From Pseudonocardia sp. (GTDB taxonomy: Bacteria; Actinomycetota; Actinomycetes; Mycobacteriales; Pseudonocardiaceae), in NCBI GenBank assembly GCA_025869365.1, contig JAOZVV010000018.1, positions 18,605 through 82,604 on the forward strand: a DNA stretch of 64,000 bases. Direction: 5' to 3'. Made by a program: the position numbers and the translations under genes. Shown in pieces: positions 32,652 through 40,449 of the stretch. Positions within the stretch are counted from its first letter, which is position 1. The number at the start of each line of letters is the position of its first letter. Below the pieces are notes generated by a model. It ran no database searches. It had not been told where the DNA came from and saw nothing but the letters and a program-made list of their open reading frames with translations.

Positions 32652-34037
32652 ATGACGACCGGAACCGCACCGCTCTACCTGACGGGCAACTTCGCCCCCG
32701 TCCCGGACGAGATCGAGGCCCGGGACCTCACCGTCGCCGGCACGCTGCCGCCCGAGCTGACGGGCAGGTACTTCCGCAACGGCCCCAACCCGCTGCCCGG
32801 CCAGGACCCCGGCCACTGGTTCGCCGGCGCCGGGATGCTGCACGGCATCCGGCTGCGGGACGGCCGCGCCGAGTGGTACCGCAACCGCTGGGTCCGCACC
32901 GGCGCGCTCGAGGGGCGGCGGTTCATACGGCCGGACGGCACGTTCGACCGCACCGCCGTCGTCGCGAACACCCACGTCGTCGAGCACGCCGGGAAGATCA
33001 TGGCGCTGGTCGAGAACGGCTTCCCGTACGTGGTGGACCGCGAGCTGGCCACGGTCGGGCCGGACGACTTCGACGGCCGGCTGACCACCGCGATGACCGC
33101 GCACCCCAAGACGGACCCGGCCACCGGGGACCTGCACTTCTTCGGCTACGGCGCGCTGCCGCCGTACCTCACCTACCACCGGCTCGACGCCGCCGGGACG
33201 CTCGTGCGGAGCGCCGAGATCGAGGTGCCGGGGCCGACGATGATGCACGACTTCGCGATCACCTCCCACCACGCCGTGTTCCTGGACCTGCCGATGACCT
33301 TCCGGCTCGAGCGCGCGATGGCCGGCGGCCGCATGCCCTACGCCTGGGACGAGGGCTACGGCGCACGGCTCGGCGTCATGCCGCTGGACCGGCCCGGCGA
33401 GGTCCGCTGGTTCGAGATCGATCCCTGCTTCGTCTTCCACGTCGGCAACGCCCACGAGGACGCGGCCGGACGGATCGTGCTGGACGTCGCGCGGTACGCG
33501 CCCGCGGACGTCCCCGTCATGTGGGACTCGATCGGCCCGAACCCGGCCGGCCACGCGTCGGCCGCCGCGGCCACCGGGCTCGCCCGGCTGCACCGCTGGA
33601 CCATCGACCCCGCTGCCGGCACGGTCGCGGAGACCCTGCTCGCCGAGCGCGGATGCGAGTTCCCGACACTGGACGACGAGCGCCTCGGCCGCCCCGCCCG
33701 CTACCTCTACGCGGTGGCGGACCCGGGCCGCACGGCGGGCGAGAGCGCGATCCTGCGCTACGACGCGGAGCAGGGCAGCACGTCCGCGCACACCCTGGGC
33801 CGCGACGTCGTCGCCGGGGAGGCCGTGTTCGTGCCGAGCGCGGCGCCGGGCCGGGGCGAGGACGAGGGCTGGCTGCTCTCCATCACCACGACGCGGGACG
33901 GGAAGGCGTCCGAGCTGCTGGTGCTGGACGCGTCGGACGTCCAGGGCCCGCCGGTCGCGACCGTCACGCTGCCGCGCGGTGTGCCCGCGGGCTTCCACGG
34001 GTCCTGGATCCCGGACGTCGCCGGCGGGGGATCGTGA
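32652..34037 (+). CDS. Carotenoid cleavage oxygenase family protein
   Basis: 461 residues. Non-heme Fe(II) dioxygenase that cleaves C=C bonds of carotenoids, stilbenes or lignin-derived phenylpropenes. The four iron-binding histidines are H151 (TAHPK), H199 (MHDFAIT), H263 (FHVGNAHED) and H449 (GFHGSW). GRYFRNGPNP is the N-terminal family signature. It starts at ATG 32652 and its TGA overlaps the GTG of the following VC0807-type membrane gene. PadR regulators classically respond to phenolic acids, which makes a phenylpropanoid-type substrate as likely as a carotenoid. No carotenoid biosynthesis gene is in the window. Confidence 0.9.
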   Translation: MTTGTAPLYLTGNFAPVPDEIEARDLTVAGTLPPELTGRYFRNGPNPLPGQDPGHWFAGAGMLHGIRLRDGRAEWYRNRWVRTGALEGRRFIRPDGTFDRTAVVANTHVVEHAGKIMALVENGFPYVVDRELATVGPDDFDGRLTTAMTAHPKTDPATGDLHFFGYGALPPYLTYHRLDAAGTLVRSAEIEVPGPTMMHDFAITSHHAVFLDLPMTFRLERAMAGGRMPYAWDEGYGARLGVMPLDRPGEVRWFEIDPCFVFHVGNAHEDAAGRIVLDVARYAPADVPVMWDSIGPNPAGHASAAAATGLARLHRWTIDPAAGTVAETLLAERGCEFPTLDDERLGRPARYLYAVADPGRTAGESAILRYDAEQGSTSAHTLGRDVVAGEAVFVPSAAPGRGEDEGWLLSITTTRDGKASELLVLDASDVQGPPVATVTLPRGVPAGFHGSWIPDVAGGGS

Positions 34038-34672
34038 GCGGGGTGGCGGAGCGAGTACCGGGGACGCGGCGCGCGTACGGGCCGGCGACGATCGTCCGGG
34101 GCCTCGCCTGGGACGTCGGCCTGCCGGTGGTGGCGTACTACGCACTGCACCTGCTCGGCGCGTCGGACTGGGTGGCGCTGCTCGCCGCCACCGGGGTCGC
34201 GGGCCTGCGGCTCGGCTGGAGCGCGCTGCGGCACCGCTCGCTCAACGCCTTCGCGCTGGTGATGCTGATCGTCTACGGGATCGGGCTCGTGCTGGCGCTC
34301 GCCACCGGGGACCCGCGCACGCTGCTGCTCCGCAGCTCGATCACCACGGCCGCCGTCGGCGTGGCGTTCCTGGTCAGCGTCGTCGTGGGGCGCCGGCCGC
34401 TGACGCTGGCGGCGCAGCAGAGCTTCTCCCCCGCGCGCGCGGCGGAGCTCGCCGAGCGGTACCGGACCGAGCCGCTCGTGCGCCGCGGCCACCGGGTCAG
34501 CTCGACGGTGTGGGGCGTCGGGCTGGTCGCCGAGTCCGTCGCGCGGCTCCCGATCGTGTTCCTGCTGCCCGTCGACGTCGCGGTGGGGCTGTCCGAGGCC
34601 CTGCTCGTCGCGGCGTTCGCCCTGCTGATCCTCTGGAACGGCTGGTACATCCGCCGGCTCACCCGCTCGTGA
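34034..34672 (+). CDS. VC0807-type integral membrane protein
   Basis: 212 residues from the GTG at 34034 that overlaps the carotenoid oxygenase stop (GTGA). GTG at 34043 is a second option. About five hydrophobic helices are seen (LPVVAYYALHLLG, WVALLAATGVAGLRLGWSAL, FALVMLIVYGIGLVLAL, ITTAAVGVAFLVSVVVG, LLVAAFALLILWNGWYI). The text between helices (FSPARAAELAERYR) fits the VC0807 family of unknown function. The translational coupling suggests it acts with the oxygenase, perhaps in substrate uptake or membrane placement, but that is inference. Its last 14 bp overlap the end of the opposite-strand gene. Confidence 0.75.
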   Translation: MSGVAERVPGTRRAYGPATIVRGLAWDVGLPVVAYYALHLLGASDWVALLAATGVAGLRLGWSALRHRSLNAFALVMLIVYGIGLVLALATGDPRTLLLRSSITTAAVGVAFLVSVVVGRRPLTLAAQQSFSPARAAELAERYRTEPLVRRGHRVSSTVWGVGLVAESVARLPIVFLLPVDVAVGLSEALLVAAFALLILWNGWYIRRLTRS

Positions 34673-35306
34673 CGCAGCCGGTGGGCTCCGGCTGCCGGAT
34701 CACGAACAGCGGCAGGAAGAGCTGGGTCAACGGGCCGATCGCCAGCGCGTAGAGGACCGTGCCGACCCCGACGGTCCCGCCGAGCAGCCAGCCCGTCCCG
34801 AGCACGACGATCTCGATCGCCGTCCGCACCAACCTGATCGACCGGCCGGTGCGGGCGGCGAGGCCGGTCATCAGGCCGTCGCGGGGACCGGGGCCGAGCC
34901 GGGCGCCGACGTACGCGGCGGACGCGACGCCGTTGAGCACGATCCCGCCGGCCATCATCGCGATCCGCGCGGGGAGGCCGACGGGGGCGGGCAGCACGGC
35001 GAGGGCGGCGTCGACCGCGAACGCGATGACCACGACGTTGGCCACCGTCCCGATCCCCGGGCGTTGCCGCAGCGGGATCCACAGCAGCAGCACGACGACG
35101 CCGGTCACCGCGGTGATCGCACCGAAGCTGAGCGGGATCTTCGTCGCCAGGCCCTGGTGCAGCACGTCCCACGGGTTGAGGCCGAGCCCGCCGCGGATCT
35201 GCATCGCCATCGACGTCCCGTAGAGCGCGAGCCCCGCGACGAGCTGGGGCAGGCGACGGAGAGGGGCGTGGGTGACGGGGAGCGGGCGGAGGTCGACGGG
35301 GGCCAT
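34659..35306 (-). CDS. YczE/YitT-like integral membrane protein
   Basis: 215 residues from ATG at 35306, with about five to six membrane helices. The segments LYGTSMAMQIRGGLGLNPWDVLHQGLA and ARLGPGPRDGLMTGLAARTGRSIRLVRTAIE are hallmarks of the YczE/YyaS group, which contains two related halves of an ancestral repeat with G-x-GPWD/GPRDG turns. Molecular function is not established for the family. The 3' end overlaps the VC0807-type gene tail by 14 bp. It is divergent from folD. Confidence 0.82.
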   Translation of the reverse strand: MAPVDLRPLPVTHAPLRRLPQLVAGLALYGTSMAMQIRGGLGLNPWDVLHQGLATKIPLSFGAITAVTGVVVLLLWIPLRQRPGIGTVANVVVIAFAVDAALAVLPAPVGLPARIAMMAGGIVLNGVASAAYVGARLGPGPRDGLMTGLAARTGRSIRLVRTAIEIVVLGTGWLLGGTVGVGTVLYALAIGPLTQLFLPLFVIRQPEPTGCVTSG

Positions 35307-35377
35307 GATCAGAGATCCTGCGCCCGATCGGGACGCGGACCGATGGCCAATCCGCACGACGTGGCATCCTGGGGTCC

Positions 35378-35452
35378 GAGCGACTGGCGGCAGTCCGAGG
35401 ATGGCACGGACCATCGGGGAGCCTTCGTCGTGGGAGTCGACCGCCTGGGCGC
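35378..35452 (+). ncRNA. ZTP (pfl) riboswitch upstream of folD
   Basis: The stretch holds the conserved parts of the ZTP/ZMP aptamer in order. CGACTGGCGG (35381-35390) matches the 5' GACUGRCGG element. A hairpin GATGG-CACGG-ACCATC (35399-35414) is followed by GGGGAG. The 3' element GTCGACCGCCTGGGCG (35436-35451) matches the near-invariant CCGNCUGGGC. GGCGG (35386-35390) can pair with CCGCC (35441-35445) as the expected pseudoknot. It ends 23 bp before the folD ATG. ZTP riboswitches report 10-formyl-tetrahydrofolate shortage and commonly control folD. There is no clear U-tract, so control of translation initiation is likely. Confidence 0.8.
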
Positions 35453-35474
35453 CCACGAACACCTGGAGTCGCGC

Positions 35475-36335
35475 ATGTCCGCACGCCTGTTGCCCGGCAA
35501 GCCCGTCGCCGAGAGGGTCCTGGCGGACGTCACCGCCCGCGCCTCGGCGCTGCGCGAGCGCGGGATCACCCCCAGCCTGGCCACGATCCTCGTCGGGGAC
35601 GACGACGCCAGCGCCGGCTACATCGGGATCAAGCAGAAGCAGGCCGCCGCGCTCGGCATCGACTCGCCGCACACCCACCTCCCCGCGGACGCCACGCAGG
35701 AGGACCTGGTCGGGGCCATCACCGGCTACAACGACGACCCCGCCGTCCACGGCCTGCTGATCCAGTACCCGGTGCCCGGACACCTGGACTACGACGCCGC
35801 GCTGTCGGTGATGGACCCGGACAAGGACGTCGACGGCATGCACCCGGTGAACATGGGCCGCCTCGCCGTCGGCCTGCCGGGGCCGCTGCCCTGCACCCCG
35901 GCGGGGATCGAGGAGCTGCTCGCCTTCCACGAGATCCCGGTGTCCGGCCGCGAGGTGGTCATCCTGGGCCGTGGCGCGACGCTCGGCCGCCCGCTCGCCA
36001 TGCTGCTCACCCAGAAGCGCCCCACCGCCAACGCCGCGGTGACGGTCGTGCACACCGGCGTCCCGGACTGGGATCGCTACACGAGGCGCGCGGACATCCT
36101 GATCGCCGCCGCGGGCGTGCCGGGGATCATCCAGCCGGAGCACGTGAAGCCCGGCGCGACGGTCGTCGGGGGCGGGGTCCGGTACTCGGGCAAGAAGCTC
36201 CTCCCGGACGTCGACGAGCGCTGCGAGGAGGTCGCGGGCGCGATCACCCCGCGGGTCGGCGGCGTGGGCCCCACGACGGTGGCGATGCTCTTCCGGAACG
36301 TGATCGCGGCGGCGGAGAAGGCCACCTCCGCCTGA
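35475..36335 (+). CDS. folD: Bifunctional methylenetetrahydrofolate dehydrogenase/cyclohydrolase
   Basis: 286 residues from ATG at 35475, with GGAG 6 nt upstream. It interconverts methylene-, methenyl- and 10-formyl-tetrahydrofolate. Catalytic text is intact: AGYIGIKQKQA with Y49 and K53, LIQYPVPGHLD, DVDGMHPVNMGRL, and the NADP site VILGRGATLGRPLAMLL followed by GGVRYSGKKLLPDVD and ITPRVGGVGPTTVAML. The usual length is about 285. It is monocistronic, preceded by a ZTP riboswitch and followed by a 21-bp-arm palindrome. Confidence 0.97.
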   Translation: MSARLLPGKPVAERVLADVTARASALRERGITPSLATILVGDDDASAGYIGIKQKQAAALGIDSPHTHLPADATQEDLVGAITGYNDDPAVHGLLIQYPVPGHLDYDAALSVMDPDKDVDGMHPVNMGRLAVGLPGPLPCTPAGIEELLAFHEIPVSGREVVILGRGATLGRPLAMLLTQKRPTANAAVTVVHTGVPDWDRYTRRADILIAAAGVPGIIQPEHVKPGATVVGGGVRYSGKKLLPDVDERCEEVAGAITPRVGGVGPTTVAMLFRNVIAAAEKATSA

Positions 36336-36344
36336 TCCCCGACG

Positions 36345-36397
36345 TTCAGGAAAGCCACATTCATGTAAGGATTTTTCATGAATGTGGCTTTCCTGAA
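36345..36397. terminator. Long palindrome downstream of folD, family B
   Basis: Perfect inverted repeat with 21-bp arms (36345-36365 and 36377-36397), the left arm containing CAGGAAAGCCACATTC, around the 11-nt loop TAAGGATTTTT. It lies between the convergent folD and alpha/beta hydrolase stops and would terminate both. The arm sequence recurs at 50307-50357, so it is a dispersed element and not only a local terminator. Confidence 0.85.
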
Positions 36398-36409
36398 CCG
36401 GTCGGAGGG

Positions 36410-37315
36410 TCAGCTGCCGAGATGCTCGACGAACCAGTCCCGCGCGGCGGGGCCCGCCCTGTCGAGGTCCTTCGTGTACGCGTCGAAGTGGCCGCCCGGG
36501 AGCAGCACCAGCTTCTTCGGCTCCCGCGCCCGCTCGTAGGCGTCGATCGCGAGGTGCGCCGGGGTGAGATGGTCCCCCCGCGCCACGATGAGCAGCAGCG
36601 GCGTGGGACTGATCCGGCTGATGTAGCTCCCCGGCTCGTACTCGCCGAGCATCTCCACCGTCCGCAGCGTGACCTGGTTCTCCCAGGCGGGCGCGCGGAG
36701 CTTGGCCGTCTCGGTGAACCAGGCGTAGGAGTCCGGCGTCGGGAGCGCCGAGGGTGCCAGCGGGTTCTCGTCGACGACCGGCACCATCGCCGGCGGGTCC
36801 CCCGCGTAGCGGGCGACGCGGTCGGCGTCGAACATGTCCCGGTAGCCCCCCCGGAAGTCCGCGCGCACCAGTTCGTTGATGTTCGCCGAGCCGCTGACCA
36901 GCGGGACCTGTGAGACGACCGCCTTGACCCGGCGGTCGATCGCCCCGACGACCAGCACGTGCCCACCCGAGTAGCTGGACCCCCAGATGCCGATCCGGGT
37001 GGCGTCGACCTCGTCCAGGGTGCCGGCGTAGGTGATCGCGTGCCGGTAGTCCCGCACCTGCTGCCAGGGGTCGATCTCGAAGCGCGGCACGCCGTCGCTC
37101 GCGCCGAAGTTGCGGTTGTCGAACACCAGCGCGTTGAGCCCCGCGGCGGCGAGGACCTCCGCGACGGAGTCCAGGTACATCTCCTTCACCGCCGAGAACC
37201 CGTGCGCCATGACGACGGTCGGCGCACGCCCGCTCGCCCCCTCACCGCGGTAGAACCAGCCCCGCAGCGTCGTGCCCTCCGCGTCGAACTCGACGTCGCG
37301 CCGCGTTCCGCTCAT
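36410..37315 (-). CDS. Alpha/beta hydrolase (peptidase S9/dienelactone-like)
   Basis: 301 residues. Serine hydrolase: VVMAHGFSAVKEMYLDSVAEVLAAAGL (oxyanion region), nucleophile Ser in GIWGSSYSGGHVL, acid in VARGDHLTP and His in LPGGHFDAY. The resemblance is to the HGFSAVKEM group of cytoplasmic hydrolases, annotated as alpha/beta hydrolase or acetylxylan-esterase-like. There is no signal peptide. It sits 32 bp upstream of the AraC gene on the same strand, so they could share a transcript or be adjacent units. Substrate unknown. Confidence 0.85.
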   Translation of the reverse strand: MSGTRRDVEFDAEGTTLRGWFYRGEGASGRAPTVVMAHGFSAVKEMYLDSVAEVLAAAGLNALVFDNRNFGASDGVPRFEIDPWQQVRDYRHAITYAGTLDEVDATRIGIWGSSYSGGHVLVVGAIDRRVKAVVSQVPLVSGSANINELVRADFRGGYRDMFDADRVARYAGDPPAMVPVVDENPLAPSALPTPDSYAWFTETAKLRAPAWENQVTLRTVEMLGEYEPGSYISRISPTPLLLIVARGDHLTPAHLAIDAYERAREPKKLVLLPGGHFDAYTKDLDRAGPAARDWFVEHLGS

Positions 37316-37347
37316 CCGTCCTCCTCAGGTCTCGTGTGACCCGAGTC

Positions 37348-38349
37348 TCACCCGACGGTCGACCGCGCGGCTTGAACCGCCGCGCCAGCTTCCGGCCGGT
37401 TCGCGCCACCGCGGTAGTCCGACGGCGAGCAGCCGTAGAGCGCCCGGAACGCGCGGCTGAAGTGGCTGCCGTCCGCGAAGCCCCAGCGGTGCGCGATCGC
37501 CGTGATCGGGGCCGCCGGGTCGGCGAGGTCCTCCCGGGCCCTGGCCAGGCGCCGGACGCGCACGACCTCGCCGACGGTGTGCCCGGTCGCGCTGAACGTG
37601 CGGTTGACGGTCCGGACGGACACGCCGTGGGCACGCGCGAGGGCCGCCGGGGTGAGCAGCGCGGCGTCCCCGAGCAGGTGCCGGTCGATCCAGCGTTCCA
37701 TCGACGCCCGCAGGGCCGGCGCCGCGGACCGTCCCTCCACCACGGCCGAGTCCGCCCGCGCGGCCCCGACCAGCAGTTCCAGGGTCGCGTTCCGCGCCGC
37801 GGCCACCGCGGAGGGCCCCAGCGTGGGCAGGATCTCCCGGAGCGTGTCCAGGTAGCTCCGCAGTAGCCGGACGGCGGGCGCGCCGCCGTCGAGGACCGTC
37901 CCGGCCCCCGTCCAGGCCCTGCCGCCGACCTCCTCCAGGGCCGCGCGCGGCACGAGCAGGCTGCGCTTGGCGAGCCGCTCGTGCACGGTGAACGCGGCGG
38001 GGACCGCGCTGTCCCAGAGCACGGCGTCACCCGGTTTCAGCTCGCCCCCGGCGCCACCCTGCTCGACGGACTCGCGCCCGGCGAGCGTCATCAGCACCAC
38101 GACGAACTCGCCGTCCGTGGCCGCGATCTCGCCGCGCCCGCGCACCCCCGAGCACGGTCCGCACTCGCAGTCCACCAGCGCCAGATCGTCGATCCACCAG
38201 CGCCGGGCCCAGGCCGTGAACGGCCGTCCCGGTTCCTCCGGCAGGCGGACCCGCCAGGGCAGGTGCGTCTCGGCGAGCAGTGACGCCCAGCCCTCGGTCC
38301 CGCCGCCGGAGCGCGCGGCATCGGTCGTCCAGTACTCGGCAGCCGTCAC
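37348..38349 (-). CDS. AraC-family regulator
   Basis: 333 residues from GTG at 38349 (AGGGG about 6 nt upstream). Further upstream reading lacks family character. The N-terminal ~200 residues are an AraC-binding-like cupin region (AARRWWIDDLALVDCECGPCSGVRG, LKPGDAVLWDSAVPAAFTV). The C-terminal ~100 residues hold two HTHs (TPAALARAHGVSVRTVNRTFSATG and ITAIAHRWGFADGSHFSRAFRALYGCSPSDYR). It is divergent from the MarR gene. It could regulate the hydrolase that follows it, or the nicotinate cluster. The sequence does not decide. Confidence 0.9.
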   Translation of the reverse strand: MTAAEYWTTDAARSGGGTEGWASLLAETHLPWRVRLPEEPGRPFTAWARRWWIDDLALVDCECGPCSGVRGRGEIAATDGEFVVVLMTLAGRESVEQGGAGGELKPGDAVLWDSAVPAAFTVHERLAKRSLLVPRAALEEVGGRAWTGAGTVLDGGAPAVRLLRSYLDTLREILPTLGPSAVAAARNATLELLVGAARADSAVVEGRSAAPALRASMERWIDRHLLGDAALLTPAALARAHGVSVRTVNRTFSATGHTVGEVVRVRRLARAREDLADPAAPITAIAHRWGFADGSHFSRAFRALYGCSPSDYRGGANRPEAGAAVQAARSTVG

Positions 38350-38482
38350 GGCACACCCCTGTCGTCCGACGTCGGCGGCGAACGCCCCGACCGTAGCGAC
38401 GATCCGGGCCCGCGACGAGCCCCGCCGCCCGTCGGCACCGCGTCCCGCACCCGGGCCCGCCCGCATCCGCCGCTGTGGTCGA

Positions 38483-38989
38483 ATGGGCGACGTGCGAAGC
38501 GTGGCGGGCCGTGACCTCGGCGAGCGGGACGAGGGCCCCGAACTGCTGCCGCCACCCCCCGCGCTGCTCGCCGCGCCCGGCTACGTCGCCCGGCGCCTGC
38601 ACCACGCCTACACCGCCGTCTGGGTGCGGCACGTGGACCCGTTGCTCACCGGCCCCCAGTTCGCCGTCCTGACGGCCGTCGACGCCTATCCGGGCGTCGA
38701 GCAGGGGTCGCTCGCCCGGGCCGTCGCGCTCGACAGGTCCACCATGGGGAGCATCGTGCGACGGCTCGAGGACCGCGGGTTCATCACCCGGGTCCGCCCG
38801 CCCGAGGACGGCCGCAAGCGCCTGCTGCACCTCACCGAGGCGGGTGGGGAGATGTTGCGCGTGGCGGATCGCCGAGCGCGCGAACTCGATCGGCTGTTGA
38901 TGCGCGACATCGACGCCGAGACCCAGGACATCCTCCTGACCAGGCTCAACGGCATCGCCGAGCACTGGGAGAGCCTCGTCGAGGACTGA
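38483..38989 (+). CDS. MarR-family regulator, NicR-like candidate
   Basis: 168 residues from ATG at 38483. GTG at 38492 is a close alternative and no strong ribosome site is seen. The winged helix is clear (LTGPQFAVLTAVDAYPGVEQGSLARAVALDRSTMGSIVRRLEDRGFITRVRPPEDGRKRLLHLTEAG). It lies directly upstream of the nicotinate genes on the same strand, the place NicR (a MarR-type repressor relieved by 6-hydroxynicotinate) holds in Pseudomonas putida. Function by context: repressor of the downstream operon through a palindrome at 39051-39076. Confidence 0.88.
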   Translation: MGDVRSVAGRDLGERDEGPELLPPPPALLAAPGYVARRLHHAYTAVWVRHVDPLLTGPQFAVLTAVDAYPGVEQGSLARAVALDRSTMGSIVRRLEDRGFITRVRPPEDGRKRLLHLTEAGGEMLRVADRRARELDRLLMRDIDAETQDILLTRLNGIAEHWESLVED

Positions 38990-39050
38990 GACCCGACCCC
39001 GCCCGGCCGCGTTTCTTGTGCGTTACAGGTCCCGCCAGCCCTTGCGCTCA

Positions 39051-39076
39051 GAGATAGTCAGTGTTCGGATTATCTC
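39051..39076. promoter_or_regulatory. Candidate MarR/NicR operator before the nicotinate operon
   Basis: GAGATA (39051-39056) and TATCTC (39071-39076) form a spaced inverted repeat in the 171-bp gap between the MarR gene and the monooxygenase. The local region is AT-richer than its surroundings and includes TTGCGC (39042-39047) as a possible -35. Binding by the adjacent MarR protein is inferred. Confidence 0.45.
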
Positions 39077-39160
39077 CGTCGCCGGGTCTGCACCACCCGC
39101 GGCGCACCACTTCGCCGGTGCCCGTCCCGGGCCCGGCAGCCGTTCCGGGGAGGGATCCGC

Positions 39161-40429
39161 GTGCCCGCCAGCCAGTCGTTCACCGTCACCGTCGTCGGGG
39201 GAGGCCTCGGTGGTCTGACCGCCGCTCTCGCCCTGCGCCGCCGGGGGCTGCGCACCGTCGTCCTCGAGCAGGCAGCCCAGCTCGGCGAGGTCGGTGCCGG
39301 CATCCAGACCGCACCCAATGCCAGCCGGATCCTGTTCGGGCTCGGGTTGCGCCGCCCACTCGAGACGATCCGCACCGAGCCGCTGGACCAGGTCCGGCGG
39401 CGGTGGTCCGACGGGGCGATCATCGCGTCGCTGCCGCTCGCGGACCGGGTCAAGCGCGAGTACGGCGCCCCGTACTGGCACTACCACCGCGCCGACCTGC
39501 ACAAGGTCCTGCTCGACGCCTGCCTGGACCCCGAGGGGCCTGGACCGGTCGCCGAGGTGCACACCTCCTCCGGCGTCTCGGAGATCGACCGGACCGATCC
39601 CACCCGGCCCGTCGCGATCACCGCGGACGGGCGCCGCTTCGCCGGCGACGTCCTGATCGGCGCCGACGGCATCCGCTCGGCGGTCCGGGACGCCGCGGGT
39701 TTCGACGACACCCTCGTGTTCTCCGGGGAGATGTGCTTCCGCGCGCTGATCCCGGGCGACAAGATCGCGGCGGATCCGGCCACCCGCTTCCTGCTGGACC
39801 GCTACCACTCCACGATCTGGTACGGCCCGGACCGCCACCTCGTGCACTACTGCATCCGCGGCGGGGAGTTCCTCAACGTCGTCGCCGTCGTCCCGAACAC
39901 CCTCGACACCACGGATGCGTGGGCCCTGCCCGCGACGGCCGACGAGCTGGTCGAGGCCTTCCCCGGCTGGGACGACCGGGTCGCGGCGATGCTGTCCAAG
40001 GCCGAGGGGGACGCGTCGAAGTGGGCGCTGTTCCGCCGCCGCCGGGACCCCGTGTGGGTCGACGGCCGCGTCGCCCTGCTCGGCGACGCCTGCCATGCCA
40101 TGCTGCCCTACCAGGCCCAGGGCGCGTCCCAGGCCATGGAGGACGCGGCGGTACTCGCCGAGGAGCTGGGTGCGGTGACCCGCGACGAAATCGACGGCGC
40201 GCTGGTCCGCTACGTGTCCCGGCGCGCGACGCACGCCGGGATGGTCCAGGACGCCTCGCTGGAGAACATGCGCTTCTACCACCTGCCCGACGGCCCCGAA
40301 CAGCGGCGACGCGACGCGGTCCTGCGTGACTTCCGGGGCGAGTCCGACCTCTCCTACGACTGGCTCTGGCGCGGCACACCGTTGAACGACCCGGACACCG
40401 AGTCCCACTCCTACCCGCTCGCACGCTGA
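39161..40429 (+). CDS. nicC: FAD-dependent monooxygenase, probable 6-hydroxynicotinate 3-monooxygenase
   Basis: 422 residues, GTG at 39161 with GGGAGG upstream. Single-component flavin hydroxylase of the salicylate/p-hydroxybenzoate class: VVGGGLGGLTAALALRRRG (FAD Rossmann), GAGIQTAPNASRIL, REYGAPYWHYHRADLHKVL, IGADGIRSAVRDA (DG motif) and GRVALLGDACHAMLPYQAQGASQAMED (GD motif). NicC decarboxylates and hydroxylates 6-hydroxynicotinate to 2,5-dihydroxypyridine with NADH and O2. The assignment to NicC and not another aromatic hydroxylase rests on neighbours that supply every other step. It is the first gene of the plus-strand operon. Confidence 0.8.
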   Translation: MPASQSFTVTVVGGGLGGLTAALALRRRGLRTVVLEQAAQLGEVGAGIQTAPNASRILFGLGLRRPLETIRTEPLDQVRRRWSDGAIIASLPLADRVKREYGAPYWHYHRADLHKVLLDACLDPEGPGPVAEVHTSSGVSEIDRTDPTRPVAITADGRRFAGDVLIGADGIRSAVRDAAGFDDTLVFSGEMCFRALIPGDKIAADPATRFLLDRYHSTIWYGPDRHLVHYCIRGGEFLNVVAVVPNTLDTTDAWALPATADELVEAFPGWDDRVAAMLSKAEGDASKWALFRRRRDPVWVDGRVALLGDACHAMLPYQAQGASQAMEDAAVLAEELGAVTRDEIDGALVRYVSRRATHAGMVQDASLENMRFYHLPDGPEQRRRDAVLRDFRGESDLSYDWLWRGTPLNDPDTESHSYPLAR

Positions 40430-40449
40430 GACCCCCCAGGGAGCACACG

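Noticed and set aside
35064..35474. N-terminal extension of FolD
   Set aside because: The upstream in-frame residues cross the ZTP aptamer and the opposite-strand membrane gene and bear no FolD similarity.
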